Shown in pieces: positions 44,001 through 52,435 of a DNA stretch of 64,000 bases. Position numbers and translations under genes: made by a program. Every line of letters begins with the position of its first letter. Within the stretch, counting starts at the first letter, position 1. Where the stretch lies: NCBI RefSeq assembly GCF_003865135.1, contig NZ_BHZC01000001.1, forward strand, positions 3,782,001 through 3,846,000, read 5' to 3'. The DNA comes from Streptomyces chrestomyceticus JCM 4735. GTDB lineage: Bacteria; Actinomycetota; Actinomycetes; Streptomycetales; Streptomycetaceae. A model generated the notes under the pieces. The model saw only the letters and a program-made list of their open reading frames with translations, was not told where the DNA came from and did not search any database.

Positions 44001-44672
44001 GTGGAAGACACCATCGGAGTCACAGGAGCCTCTCAGGTCCCCGAGCAGCGTGGCGAGCTGTTGATCGAAACTGCGGTGCGTTACGCGGAAGAGCGGCATT
44101 GGGACGTCTTGCCCGGCGCATGGCTGGAGGACGAGGGCGAAGTGCCGCGCTGCTCGTGCGGCGCGGCCGACTGCGCCGCGCCCGGCGCGCACCCCGCCGT
44201 CCCGGGCTGGGCCGGGCACGCCACGGGCAGCGCGACGGCCGCCCGCCGCCTGTGGAGCAGGAATCCGCGCGCCTCGATCCTGCTGCCGACGGGCCGTACG
44301 TTCGAGGCGCTGGACGTACCCGAGACGGCCGGCTGCCTGGCCCTGGCCCGGATGGAGCGGATGGACCTGCCGCTCGGCCCGGTGACCCGCACCCCGGGCC
44401 GCCGGATGCTCTTCTTCGTCCTCCCCGGCGCCGCGATCAAGGTGCCCGACCTGGTGCGGCACCTGGGCTGGCCGCCCGCTTCGCTGGACCTGGTCGCGCG
44501 CGGCGAGGGCGACTACGTCGCCGCGCCGCCGACGCGGGTGGGGGCGCACGGGGCGGTGCAGTGGGTGCGTGAGCCCACCGCCGCCAACCGGTGGCTGCCG
44601 GACGCGGACGAACTGATCAGCCCTTTGGCGTACGCCTGCGGGCGGGAGGCCGCGGCGGCGCGCGGACGGTGA
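44001..44672 (+). CDS. Bifunctional primase/polymerase-like (Prim-Pol) domain protein
   Basis: 223 aa from GTG 44001. N-terminal part resembles the Prim-Pol (AEP) domain found in plasmid and ICE replication proteins: LIETAVRYAEERHWDVLPGA, then VPRCSCGAADCAAPGAHPAV (zinc-binding Cys/His cluster) and GWAGHATGSATAARRLWSRN. The usual catalytic VVDxD acidic motif is replaced by TFEALDVPETAG, so catalysis is doubtful. The later LVARGEGDYVAAPPTRVGAH still resembles the family. No helicase domain is fused and no mobile-element genes are nearby, so it is likely a chromosomally fixed, degenerate relative with an unknown role. Confidence 0.75.
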   Translation: MEDTIGVTGASQVPEQRGELLIETAVRYAEERHWDVLPGAWLEDEGEVPRCSCGAADCAAPGAHPAVPGWAGHATGSATAARRLWSRNPRASILLPTGRTFEALDVPETAGCLALARMERMDLPLGPVTRTPGRRMLFFVLPGAAIKVPDLVRHLGWPPASLDLVARGEGDYVAAPPTRVGAHGAVQWVREPTAANRWLPDADELISPLAYACGREAAAARGR

Positions 44673-44914
44673 GGACGGGGCGGCGGGGCCGTACGGGGCG
44701 CGCCTGCCGTACCCGCCGCGCCGCCGTCCCGCCCCCGTGCACCGCGCGTGTGCGCCGGGCGCCCGCCCCACCGCGCACGCCCCTTCGCAGCACCGCGCGC
44801 CCCTCCCGCCGCCTCGCACGCAGACGCACCGGTTCCGTCGCACACCCGCACGTATCGTGTGATGAACGGACGGGGGCACGACCAGCCCCCGCGGGGACGT
44901 CGAAGGGCAGGCCG

Positions 44915-45772
44915 GTGGCCAACGAACCGGAGAACAGCGACCAGACGGCAGAAACGCTCACTCCACCGGACGGCCCGCCCGACCGGGCGGACGGCACGGT
45001 TCCGCCCGCCGTGCGCATCCAGGGGCTGTGGAAGAAGTACGGCGAACAGATCGCCGTGGCGGGGATCGACCTCACCCTGCCGGCGGGCCGGTTCATCGGC
45101 CTGGTCGGACCGAACGGCGCGGGCAAGACCACCACCCTCTCGATGGTGACCGGCCTGCTGCGCCCGGACGCCGGGCAGGTGGAGATCGGCGGCCACGACG
45201 TGTGGCACGACCCGGTCGCGGTGAAGTCCCGGATCGGCGTACTGCCCGAAGGGCTGCGCCTGTTCGAGCGGCTGTCCGGCCGCGAACTCCTGGCCTACAT
45301 CGGGCGGCTGCGGGGGCTGCCCGGTGCGGAGGTCGACAAGCGCGCCGACCAGTTGCTTCAGGTACTGGACCTGGCCGGCGCGCAGAACAAGCTCGTCGTC
45401 GACTACTCGACCGGTATGCGCAAGAAGATCGGGCTGGCGGCCGCGCTGCTGCACAACCCGGAGGTGCTCTTCCTGGACGAGCCGTTCGAGGGCGTCGACC
45501 CGGTGTCCGCGCAGACCATCCGCGGCGTACTGGAGCGCTACACCTCCTCCGGGGCCACCGTCGTCTTCTCCAGCCATGTGATGGAGCTGGTCGAGTCGCT
45601 GTGCGACTGGGTGGCGGTGATGGCCGGCGGGCGTATCCGGGCCGACGGCCCCACCGCCGAGGTGCGGGGCGACGCGCCGTCCCTCCAGGACGCCTTCCTC
45701 GAACTGGTCGGCGCCAACGGCCGCACGGCCGGGCAGGACCTGGACTGGCTGGGCGGCGGGGCCGCCCGATGA
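44915..45772 (+). CDS. ABC transporter ATP-binding protein (ABC-2 exporter)
   Basis: 285 aa; GTG 44915 with AAGGGCAGG upstream. After 40 disordered residues: VRIQGLWKKYGEQIAVAGID, Walker A LVGPNGAGKTTTLSMVTGLL, Q-loop region IGVLPEGLRLFERLSG, signature VVDYSTGMRKKIGLA, Walker B EVLFLDEPFEGVDP and the H-loop SSHVMELVES. It drives the membrane partner encoded next, with an ATGA overlap at 45769. The substrate of this ABC-2 pair is unknown; similar pairs export antibiotics, lipids or peptides. Confidence 0.93.
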   Translation: MANEPENSDQTAETLTPPDGPPDRADGTVPPAVRIQGLWKKYGEQIAVAGIDLTLPAGRFIGLVGPNGAGKTTTLSMVTGLLRPDAGQVEIGGHDVWHDPVAVKSRIGVLPEGLRLFERLSGRELLAYIGRLRGLPGAEVDKRADQLLQVLDLAGAQNKLVVDYSTGMRKKIGLAAALLHNPEVLFLDEPFEGVDPVSAQTIRGVLERYTSSGATVVFSSHVMELVESLCDWVAVMAGGRIRADGPTAEVRGDAPSLQDAFLELVGANGRTAGQDLDWLGGGAAR

Positions 45773-47433
45773 GCGTCCCCTCCACCTCCACGGCACCCAC
45801 CGGGACGCCGCCCGGCGCTCCGCACGCGGCCCCGGCCGCGTCGCTCACGCCGGTCTTCGTCCGCCTCAAGCTGTCCCTGCTGCGCAACGGCCTGCGCCAG
45901 TCGTCCGGCCGGACCGTCGCCTATGTGGCGTCGCTGGTCTTGTCCCTGCTGTGCGCGGCCGGCGTACTGCTCGGCCTGATCGCCCTGCGCGGCGTCGACC
46001 ACGCGGGCGCGCTCGGCGTCCTGCTGGCCGCGGTGCTCACGCTGGGCTGGGCGGCGATGCCACTGTTCTTCCCCTCGGGCGACGAGACCCTCGACCCGAC
46101 CCGGCTGGTCATGCTGCCGCTACGGCCCCGGCCGCTCATCGTCTCGCTGCTGATCACGTCGCTGGTCGGCATCGGCCCGGTCTTCACCCTGGCGCTGGCC
46201 GTCGGCTCGGCGATCATGCTGGCGCAGACCGCGGGCGCCGCGGTCGTCGGCGTCCTCGCCGTCGTCCTGGTCGTCCTGGTGTGCGTGGCGCTGGCGCGCG
46301 CCGTGGCCACCGCCAACGTACGGCTGCTGACCAGCCGCCGGGGGCGCGACCTCGCCGTACTGAGCGGCCTGTTCGTCGCCATCGGCGCGCAGGGCGTGAA
46401 CGTCGGCGCGCAGAAACTGTTCGGCTCGGGCGCCGGGCTGTCCGCCCTGGAACCCGTCTCCGACATCCTGCGCTGGGTGCCGCCCGCCTCGGCCGTCGAC
46501 GCGGTCCGCGCGGCGAGCGAAGGCGCGTACGGGCGTGCCGTCCTGGGCCTGGCGCTGGCCGCGCTGGCGCTCGGCCTGCTGCTGTGGTGGTGGCAGCGCA
46601 CCCTGACCACCCTGATGACCTCGCCCGACTCCTCGACCCTCCAGGCCGTCGAGAAGGACACCGCGCGCAAGCAGCGCTCCTCGGGCGGCGGCCTGCAGCG
46701 GCTGCTCCCGGAGAGCCGTTCGGGCACCGTCATCCTGCGGATGCTGCGCTACGCGTGGCGCGACCCGAAGTCCAAGATGTCGTGGGCCATGGCGTTCGCC
46801 GTGGGCCTGCTCGTCCCGTTCATCTCCGCCATCCAGGGCGGCGGCAGCATCTACACGGCGCTCTCGGCGCCGGCCCTGCTGGGCATGCAGATGTACAACC
46901 AGTTCGGGCAGGACACCTCGGCGTTCTGGATGGTCGCCTCGACGATCTCCACGCCCCGCGACGCCTTCCTGGAACTGCGGGCGCGCGGGCTGGGCCTGGC
47001 CCTGGTAGGTGTGCCGTTCGTGACGCTGGTCGTGATCGGCTCGGCGGCCTTCCTGGGGCCGTGGTCCGCGTTCTTCGACGTCTACGGGCTGGCGCTGGCG
47101 CTGCTCGGGGCCCTGGTGGCGACGGGTGCGATGGCCTCGGCACTGTTCCCGTACTCGATCCCCGCCGAGAGCAACAAGAACGTCGCTCCCGGCCAGGGCG
47201 CCATCGCCTGGTTCAGCCTGTTCGGCGGCATGCTGGTGAGCGCCGTACTGGCCGCTCCGGTGATCGGGCTGCTGATCTGGCTGCACGTGGCGGACCTGCA
47301 CAGCCTGCTGTGGCTGCTGCTGCCGGTGGGAGCGGCGTACGGGGTCGGCATCGCGCTCCTGGGGATGCGGGTGGCGGCACCGCTGGTGGCGCGCCGCCTG
47401 CCGGAGATCCTGGGCGCGGTCAGCAAGGGGTGA
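45769..47433 (+). CDS. ABC-2 type membrane permease
   Basis: 554 aa, coupled to the ATPase gene. About 12 hydrophobic segments in two halves (for example TVAYVASLVLSLLCAAGVLL, LGVLLAAVLTLGWAAMPLFF, AFAVGLLVPFISAIQGGG, and SLFGGMLVSAVLAAPVIGLL). A large charged loop near residues 290-320 (VEKDTARKQRSSGGG) lies between them. It matches the long actinobacterial transporter permeases that pair with a single ATPase. A hairpin terminator follows at 47440-47480, so the operon has just two genes. Confidence 0.88.
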   Translation: MSVPSTSTAPTGTPPGAPHAAPAASLTPVFVRLKLSLLRNGLRQSSGRTVAYVASLVLSLLCAAGVLLGLIALRGVDHAGALGVLLAAVLTLGWAAMPLFFPSGDETLDPTRLVMLPLRPRPLIVSLLITSLVGIGPVFTLALAVGSAIMLAQTAGAAVVGVLAVVLVVLVCVALARAVATANVRLLTSRRGRDLAVLSGLFVAIGAQGVNVGAQKLFGSGAGLSALEPVSDILRWVPPASAVDAVRAASEGAYGRAVLGLALAALALGLLLWWWQRTLTTLMTSPDSSTLQAVEKDTARKQRSSGGGLQRLLPESRSGTVILRMLRYAWRDPKSKMSWAMAFAVGLLVPFISAIQGGGSIYTALSAPALLGMQMYNQFGQDTSAFWMVASTISTPRDAFLELRARGLGLALVGVPFVTLVVIGSAAFLGPWSAFFDVYGLALALLGALVATGAMASALFPYSIPAESNKNVAPGQGAIAWFSLFGGMLVSAVLAAPVIGLLIWLHVADLHSLLWLLLPVGAAYGVGIALLGMRVAAPLVARRLPEILGAVSKG

Positions 47434-47439
47434 GGCTCG

Positions 47440-47480
47440 GGGCTGCGTCGGCGGCGGCGCTGTCGGCGCCGACGCAGCCC
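47440..47480 (+). terminator. Hairpin terminator after the ABC-2 operon
   Basis: GGGCTGCGTCGGCG (47440-47453) pairs exactly with CGCCGACGCAGCCC (47467-47480), seven bases after the permease stop. Confidence 0.85.
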
Positions 47481-47492
47481 GCCCGTCCGGAG

Positions 47493-47501
47493 TTATCCAC
47501 A
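47493..47501. other. Single DnaA-box-like site
   Basis: TTATCCACA is the canonical DnaA box sequence. It stands alone in this intergenic region, so it is not an origin; a titration or regulatory site is possible. Confidence 0.4.
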
Positions 47502-47634
47502 GGCTTCCCCACGGCAATTGCCGGGCCGGTACCGTCGTGGAACGCGGCGACGAAATGATCGCCACGACGACACGATCGCCGGCACGCACGCCGACGCATC
47601 CACCGGCGCGGCCGGTGAACGGGGGTGGGGAAGC

Positions 47635-48375
47635 ATGTGGCTGACCGGAAGCACGACCGCGATCACGACAGCGGCCCTCCACACCGCCCTGTCCTCCCCT
47701 TCCACCACCACAGCTCCTTCCCCGCTCCGCTTCCTCTTCCTCGCCGCCGGGCCGCTCCTGCTCATCGCGGCGGTCGGTCTCCTGCTCCGGCGCCGCTCCC
47801 GACTACGGGACCTCGCCCAGCCGTTGGCGATACCGCGAGCGGTCTTCGCCGCCGCGCGCCGCGCCGACGAGGCCGGGATACGGGAGCGTGCCGCTGAGGA
47901 AGTCGCCCGCCTGGCCGGGTACACGCAACGCAACGGGGCTGCTCCGGCGGCCACGGAACGGGCCCGCGAATCCTGCGCCACGGCCGAGGCCCTTTTGCGG
48001 CAGGCGCGCGGAGTCCCCGACCTGGCAGGCGTGTTCGCCCTCGTCCATGAGGGCTGCGCAGCCCTCGACGGGTCGAAGGCACCACTCCCCCTGTGCTTCT
48101 TCCACCCGCTGCACGGCCCGGCGATCCGGCGCATACCCTGGCGCCCGTCCGACGACGGCGAGCGCTTCCAGGTAGGCGCCTGCGCGACCTGCGTACGGGC
48201 CCTCCGGGCTCGCCGGGAACCGGACACGCTCACCGACGAGCGAGCCGGCCGCCCCGTCCCGTACTTCGACGTACCGCCCGAGCACAGCCTGTGGTCAGCC
48301 ACCGGCTACGGCTCCCTGCTGACCGACACCTCCCTGACCACCCACGTCCAACGCGAACTGGACCTCGCACGATGA
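47635..48375 (+). CDS. Membrane-anchored hypothetical protein
   Basis: 246 aa from ATG 47635 with a GGGGTGGGG site. One strong membrane segment (FLFLAAGPLLLIAAVGLLL) near residues 30-50, then RRRSRLRD. The soluble part is helical (FAAARRADEAGIRERAAEEV) and ends in a domain with LPLCFFHPLHG and VGACATCVRALRARREP, a possible metal or disulfide Cys set. No family recognised. It overlaps the following membrane-protein gene (ATGA at 48372). Confidence 0.72.
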   Translation: MWLTGSTTAITTAALHTALSSPSTTTAPSPLRFLFLAAGPLLLIAAVGLLLRRRSRLRDLAQPLAIPRAVFAAARRADEAGIRERAAEEVARLAGYTQRNGAAPAATERARESCATAEALLRQARGVPDLAGVFALVHEGCAALDGSKAPLPLCFFHPLHGPAIRRIPWRPSDDGERFQVGACATCVRALRARREPDTLTDERAGRPVPYFDVPPEHSLWSATGYGSLLTDTSLTTHVQRELDLAR

Positions 48376-49418
48376 CCCGCCCCCGACTCGGGCAACGCTG
48401 GAGCGCACTGCCGGTATGGGCACGGTGGGTCGCCGCCACCTACGCGTTCGCCTTCACCCAAGGGACCTGCGCCCACCTCATCGACCTGGCACGCGGCGGC
48501 ATCCACGCCTACGCGGCCTTCCCCCAAGTGCCACTCCAGGTGTTCTTCATCAGCCTGGTGGTCCTCGACCCCCTGACCGTCCTCCTGGTGATACGCCTAC
48601 ACCGCGCAGGCCCCTGGGTGGCCTGCGGCGTGATGCTCGCCGACGCCACCGCGAACTGGATCGGCAACTGGCAGCGGGCAACCGCCGACCCGGCAAGCCT
48701 GCTCCGCCCGGTCGGGCTGCTCCCCATCACCCTCTTCACCCTGTACGTCCTCGTCACGTGTCTCCCGCTGTATCGAGCGTTCGATGCGTCGTGGAAGGCG
48801 GCCGGGGGGCGGCGGAGCGGGAGGGAAAGGGCCCTGCTGCGATGCCGCATACGCCGGGCTGCGTGCTCGGGGTTCGTCGTGGTCCTGCTGGCGGGGGCGG
48901 CCGTGGGCTCCGCGCGGGAGGAGCCCGAGCCCGTGGCCACGCTGGGCGGTTCCGGATCGGTGTGCGAGATGCCGGTGACGTTCGAAGTGCGCGGTTTCTG
49001 GAAAGCGACGCCGCCTGGTCCGAGCCGGGAGCCGCTGGGCTTCGACGCCCTTTGCGATCTCACACTGAAGGAGGAAAAGCGCAAAGTGACGCTGCGGGTC
49101 GACGCCATCGACATGGGAAGCGGTGACCCCCTCGGATCGCTGCGCCTCCACGAGGGGGCGGACCTGGGCAACTACGGCGAGTACATGCACGGTGGGCGTA
49201 TGGAGGCGACGACGGCCGCCGGGCAGCCGGCCGAAGAGATGCACTACCGGTTGAGCCCGGATGGCCTCCATGACATCCGGGTCCACAAGATCGCGGTGGT
49301 GGTGCCGGAGGGCGCCGTCGTACTGGGTGTGAGCAGCAACTGCCTGGGGTGCGAGGGGTACGCCCGCCGGGTTTACGAAGAGGCGAAGTCCACCATGCGG
49401 GTGCGAGGCGCCGCCTGA
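48372..49418 (+). CDS. Membrane protein with extra C-terminal extracellular domain
   Basis: 348 aa; translationally coupled to the preceding gene. Residues 10-145 form a small four-helix membrane unit of a conserved Streptomyces type (WARWVAATYAFAFTQGTCAH and LRPVGLLPITLFTLYVLVTC). After a basic linker there is a fifth membrane segment (ACSGFVVVLLAGAAVG, about residue 175) and then a roughly 150-aa domain with paired Cys (SVCEMPVTFEVRGFW; DALCDLTL; SSNCLGCEGYARRV). The second half looks like a separate secreted protein with its own signal-like segment, so this may be a fusion of two ancestral genes. Confidence 0.72.
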   Translation: MTRPRLGQRWSALPVWARWVAATYAFAFTQGTCAHLIDLARGGIHAYAAFPQVPLQVFFISLVVLDPLTVLLVIRLHRAGPWVACGVMLADATANWIGNWQRATADPASLLRPVGLLPITLFTLYVLVTCLPLYRAFDASWKAAGGRRSGRERALLRCRIRRAACSGFVVVLLAGAAVGSAREEPEPVATLGGSGSVCEMPVTFEVRGFWKATPPGPSREPLGFDALCDLTLKEEKRKVTLRVDAIDMGSGDPLGSLRLHEGADLGNYGEYMHGGRMEATTAAGQPAEEMHYRLSPDGLHDIRVHKIAVVVPEGAVVLGVSSNCLGCEGYARRVYEEAKSTMRVRGAA

Positions 49419-49484
49419 GGGGCGGACCGTGCGGAGAGCTGCCGGCCAACCGGCGCACGCGTCGGTGGCCGTACGGGCCTGTAG

Positions 49485-49571
49485 CTGTTGACTGTTCGCT
49501 GTTGACTGTTCGCTGTCGACTGTTGGCTCTTCGGGCACGGACACCGGCACCGGCACCGGCACCGGCACCGG
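49485..49571. repeat. 14-bp and 6-bp tandem repeats
   Basis: CTGTTGACTGTTCG occurs at 49485-49498 and 49499-49512, with a variant at 49513-49526. Five perfect copies of CACCGG lie at 49542-49571. They lie in the gap between two convergent genes. Confidence 0.8.
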
Positions 49572-49669
49572 GACGAGACTGGATCGGGCCTGGGCGCGGG
49601 ACGGGATCGCGCTCAGGGCCCGGTACCGGTACCCGTACCGGCGCGGGTGCCACCCTGCCCGGACCTCGT

Positions 49670-50650
49670 TCAGGTCGTGGGCGGAGCGGGCGGAGTCGAG
49701 GGCAGGGCGGCCAGCGCGGCTTGTTCTTCTTCGGGGGTGTAGCCGAGGCGGAGCGGGGGCTCGCCACGGGCGCGGTCCCAGGCCAGAACGTCGGCCGCCG
49801 TCACCTCCAGTGGCGTCGCGGGCATGCCCGCCTGCCGGGCACGCGCCGCGCTGCGCTGCTGGGTGGCCCAATTCGCGCGGACCAGGGGGAACATCGGGGG
49901 CGCGCCTTCGGGAGACACCGACACGAGTTCGATCTTGGTACCCGCCACTCGCGCGCAGGTCTCGATCAGCCCGCCGAGTGTCGTCGGCTCGGCCGGGCCC
50001 ACCGCGTGGAAGACGCCGGGGCGGTCGTCGGTGAGCAACTGCACCACCAGACGGGCCAGGTCGCGCGAGTCGACGACCTGCACCGGCTGCGCGGGGTCGC
50101 CCGGCAGCGCCACCCGGCCGCCGCGCGCGGCGCGGCGTACCCAGTACGTGAACGTGTCCATCGAGTCGTGCGGACCGGCCACCTTTCCCGGCCGCACGAT
50201 CGTCGCCCGCGGCCCGTACCGGGCGGTCACATCGTCCTCGCAGGCCACTTTGAGCGGGCCGTACGTGGCTTCGCTCAGCTCCTCGGTGTCGCGGACGGGC
50301 GGGCGGCGCGGGGTGTCCTCGTCGCTGCCCGGGGCCACGCCCGTGCGTTCGTAGACGGCGTGGCTGGAGATGAACAGGTACCGGCCGACGCAGTCGCCCA
50401 GGGCGTCCATCGCCTGCCCCACGTGCCGCGGGACGTAGCCGCTGACGTCCACGACCGCGTCCCAACTCCTGTCGCCCAACGCGGTGTAGTCGCCGGTGTC
50501 GCGGTCGCCGACGAGCCGAGCCAGGCCGGGGAACAGGTCCGGGTTGGTGCGGCCCCGGCCGAACAGGGTCACCTCGGCACCGGTACGCAGGGCGTCCTCG
50601 ACAATCGCGCGGCCCACGAAGGACGTTCCACCAAGCACAAGAAGGCGCAT
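49670..50650 (-). CDS. NAD-dependent epimerase/dehydratase family protein
   Basis: 326 aa from ATG 50650 (ATG 50656 also possible; neither has a strong ribosome site). Atypical/extended SDR: MRLLVLGGTSFVGRAIVEDA with the glycine loop, WDAVVDVSGYVPRHVGQAMD, YLFISSHAVYERTGVAPG (Ser and Tyr region) and YGPLKVACEDDVTARYGPRA with Lys. The C-terminal half contains PVQVVDSRDLARLVVQLL. It probably acts on a nucleotide-linked or free sugar derivative or as a reductase; the exact reaction is unknown. No other sugar genes are adjacent. Confidence 0.85.
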   Translation of the reverse strand: MRLLVLGGTSFVGRAIVEDALRTGAEVTLFGRGRTNPDLFPGLARLVGDRDTGDYTALGDRSWDAVVDVSGYVPRHVGQAMDALGDCVGRYLFISSHAVYERTGVAPGSDEDTPRRPPVRDTEELSEATYGPLKVACEDDVTARYGPRATIVRPGKVAGPHDSMDTFTYWVRRAARGGRVALPGDPAQPVQVVDSRDLARLVVQLLTDDRPGVFHAVGPAEPTTLGGLIETCARVAGTKIELVSVSPEGAPPMFPLVRANWATQQRSAARARQAGMPATPLEVTAADVLAWDRARGEPPLRLGYTPEEEQAALAALPSTPPAPPTT

Positions 50651-50699
50651 GGTCATCGACACTACCGAGGCCCCGGCGGGCCCGGCACGAAATATGGGG

Positions 50700-50890
50700 C
50701 CGGTGTGACGGCGGAGGCGGAAGTGGGTGCGGAAGGGGAGCGGGACCGAGCGCGGAAGCCGGATCGAGTACGAGAGGGGGTACGGGAACGGGGGTGGGTA
50801 AGGGCACGGGTGCGGGCGGCGGTTGCGGGTTGCGGGTTGCGGTGACGGAAGCAAGTGGCGGGTGGCAGTGGCAGTAGCAGCGGCAGTGGT
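50700..50890. repeat. Short GC-rich tandem repeats
   Basis: The gap between the hydrolase and epimerase holds repeated GGTTGCGGGTTGCGGGTTGC (around 50819-50840) and GGCAGTGGCAGTAGCAGCGG-type text, plus GGGAACGGGGGTGGG upstream. This is slippage-derived sequence; no gene. Confidence 0.6.
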
Positions 50891-50892
50891 GG

Positions 50893-51783
50893 TCAGGACG
50901 GGAGGACGGACTCCAGGAAGGGGCCCAGGACGCCTCGCCACTCCTCGGGGGCTTCCCAGGGGAGCCAGTGCCCGGCGTCCGGGATCTCGGCGTACACCCC
51001 GTGCGGGAGGACGCGGACCATCTCCTGGGCCTCGGCGCGGCCCAGTTCGCCGTCCAGGCCGCGGACCACGAGCGTGGGGCACCGCACCAGGGCGAGGTCC
51101 TCCCAATGGGCGTCATGGACCCAGGTCTCGCGGGCGGTGAGCATCTGGTGGCGGGAGAAGACCGGGCGCCAGCCGTCCGCGCGTTCGGCCATGATCTCGG
51201 CGAAGAAGTCGCCGCGGGCGGGCTTGGGCCGTTCCAGGGTCGGGTCGTCCTCGCCGAACCACTTGCGTACGTCCGCGAGGGTGGCGAACGGTACCGGCCA
51301 GGAGCGGAACCAGTCCGCCCACTCCTGCTGCGAGGCCGCGCCCAGGGCGGAGGCCCGCATGTCGCAGACGACCAGCGCGCTCACCAGGTCGGGCCGGCGG
51401 GCGGCCATCTGCCAGGCCGTCAGGGCGCCCATGGAGTGGCCGATCAGGACGGCGGGCGCCAGGCCGAGCTGCTCGACGGCGGCGATGCCGTCGGCGATGT
51501 ACGTCTCGCGGTCGTACGGGCCGTCCTGGGGCTTCTCGCTGCGGCCGTGACCGCGCTGGTCCAGGCCGACGGCGCGGCAGCGGGAACCGAGCCAGCGGGC
51601 GGTCTCGGCCCAGTGCGACGCGCGCCCCATCAGGCCGTGCAGGAGCAGCACACCAGGACCGTGCTCCCCTTCCTCCCCGCCCCGGCCGGTCTTCGGCGGG
51701 TCGGTGAACTCCCAGGCGGCGAGCCGGACACCGCCGGCCCCCGTCACGTCGATGCGCCGCACCATGGGCCCTGGCACCCCCAT
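50893..51783 (-). CDS. Alpha/beta hydrolase
   Basis: 296 aa from ATG 51783 with AAGGA upstream (GTG 51804 is an alternative). Fold markers: GVLLLHGLMGRASHWAETAR (oxyanion region HGLMG), VGLDQRGHGRSEKPQDG, nucleophile VLIGHSMGALTAWQMA, acid Asp in VVRGLDGELG and catalytic His in IPDAGHWLPWEAPEEW. The family covers esterases, lactonases and epoxide or haloalkane hydrolases; the substrate cannot be inferred. A perfect 14-bp palindrome lies in its promoter at 51816-51829. Confidence 0.9.
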   Translation of the reverse strand: MGVPGPMVRRIDVTGAGGVRLAAWEFTDPPKTGRGGEEGEHGPGVLLLHGLMGRASHWAETARWLGSRCRAVGLDQRGHGRSEKPQDGPYDRETYIADGIAAVEQLGLAPAVLIGHSMGALTAWQMAARRPDLVSALVVCDMRASALGAASQQEWADWFRSWPVPFATLADVRKWFGEDDPTLERPKPARGDFFAEIMAERADGWRPVFSRHQMLTARETWVHDAHWEDLALVRCPTLVVRGLDGELGRAEAQEMVRVLPHGVYAEIPDAGHWLPWEAPEEWRGVLGPFLESVLPS

Positions 51784-51815
51784 CCGGTCCTTGAGCAGCT
51801 CCACACTATCGAACC

Positions 51816-51829
51816 CCTATTCGAATAGG
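51816..51829. promoter_or_regulatory. Palindromic operator candidate
   Basis: CCTATTCGAATAGG is perfectly symmetric and AT-rich for this genome. It is 33 bp upstream of the hydrolase ATG, near where a -35 element would lie. Confidence 0.45.
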
Positions 51830-52066
51830 CTGTTTCTGCGCCCAATAACCCTCGTTCGGGTGACCACACCCAAGGATTGCCGGTCCTCGCCGAGGGGAGA
51901 CACGTAGCGGGAGGCGGGCCCCACCGGGAAGGGGGCCCACGGGGGAAGACCCTGGGAGCTCGGGGCTCCGGGTCTTGGCGGGGGGACGTGGGGAGGCGGG
52001 GCCCCGGCTGCTCGCAGCGCCGGGGCCCTGGTCGTTGACGGGACCACGGCCGCCACGGCGCCGACG

Positions 52067-52336
52067 GGCGGACCACTGCCAGGTGACCCACTGCCGGGCG
52101 GAGCGCCCCGAGGTGACGCATTGCCGGGCGGAGCGCCAAGAGATGACGCGTTGGCGAACGGGCCGCCGCGTGGTGACGCACTGCCAGGTGTCCGACTGCT
52201 GGGCGAACCCCTGTCGGGCGGACCGCTGCCGGACAGATCCCTGCCGAACAGGCCGCCGCCGAACCTGCCGCTGCCGGGCGGACCACCGCCAGGCCGGCCG
52301 CTGCCGGGTCGGCCGCTGCCGGGCGGGCCGATCGGA
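52067..52336. repeat. Array A: eighteen 15-bp tandem units
   Basis: Units resemble GGCGGACCGCTGCCG and run from 52067 to 52336 with no insertion or deletion. In the plus frame starting codons at 52068 they read as five-residue units such as VTHCR, AERPE, ADRCR and AGRCR, with mostly G/C third positions. The complementary frame is equally open. Confidence 0.85.
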
Positions 52337-52435
52337 CCGCACACCCCCGGCCGATCCGAAGCGCTCGGAAGCGCCGCCCTCACCCGCGCAACTTCCCGAA
52401 GTCGCCGCACACATCGGCCTTTTCACGCGCTCGGC

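Noticed and set aside
44001..44672. Integrative element replication gene
   Set aside because: No integrase, excisionase, transfer genes, repeats or tRNA target in the neighbourhood.
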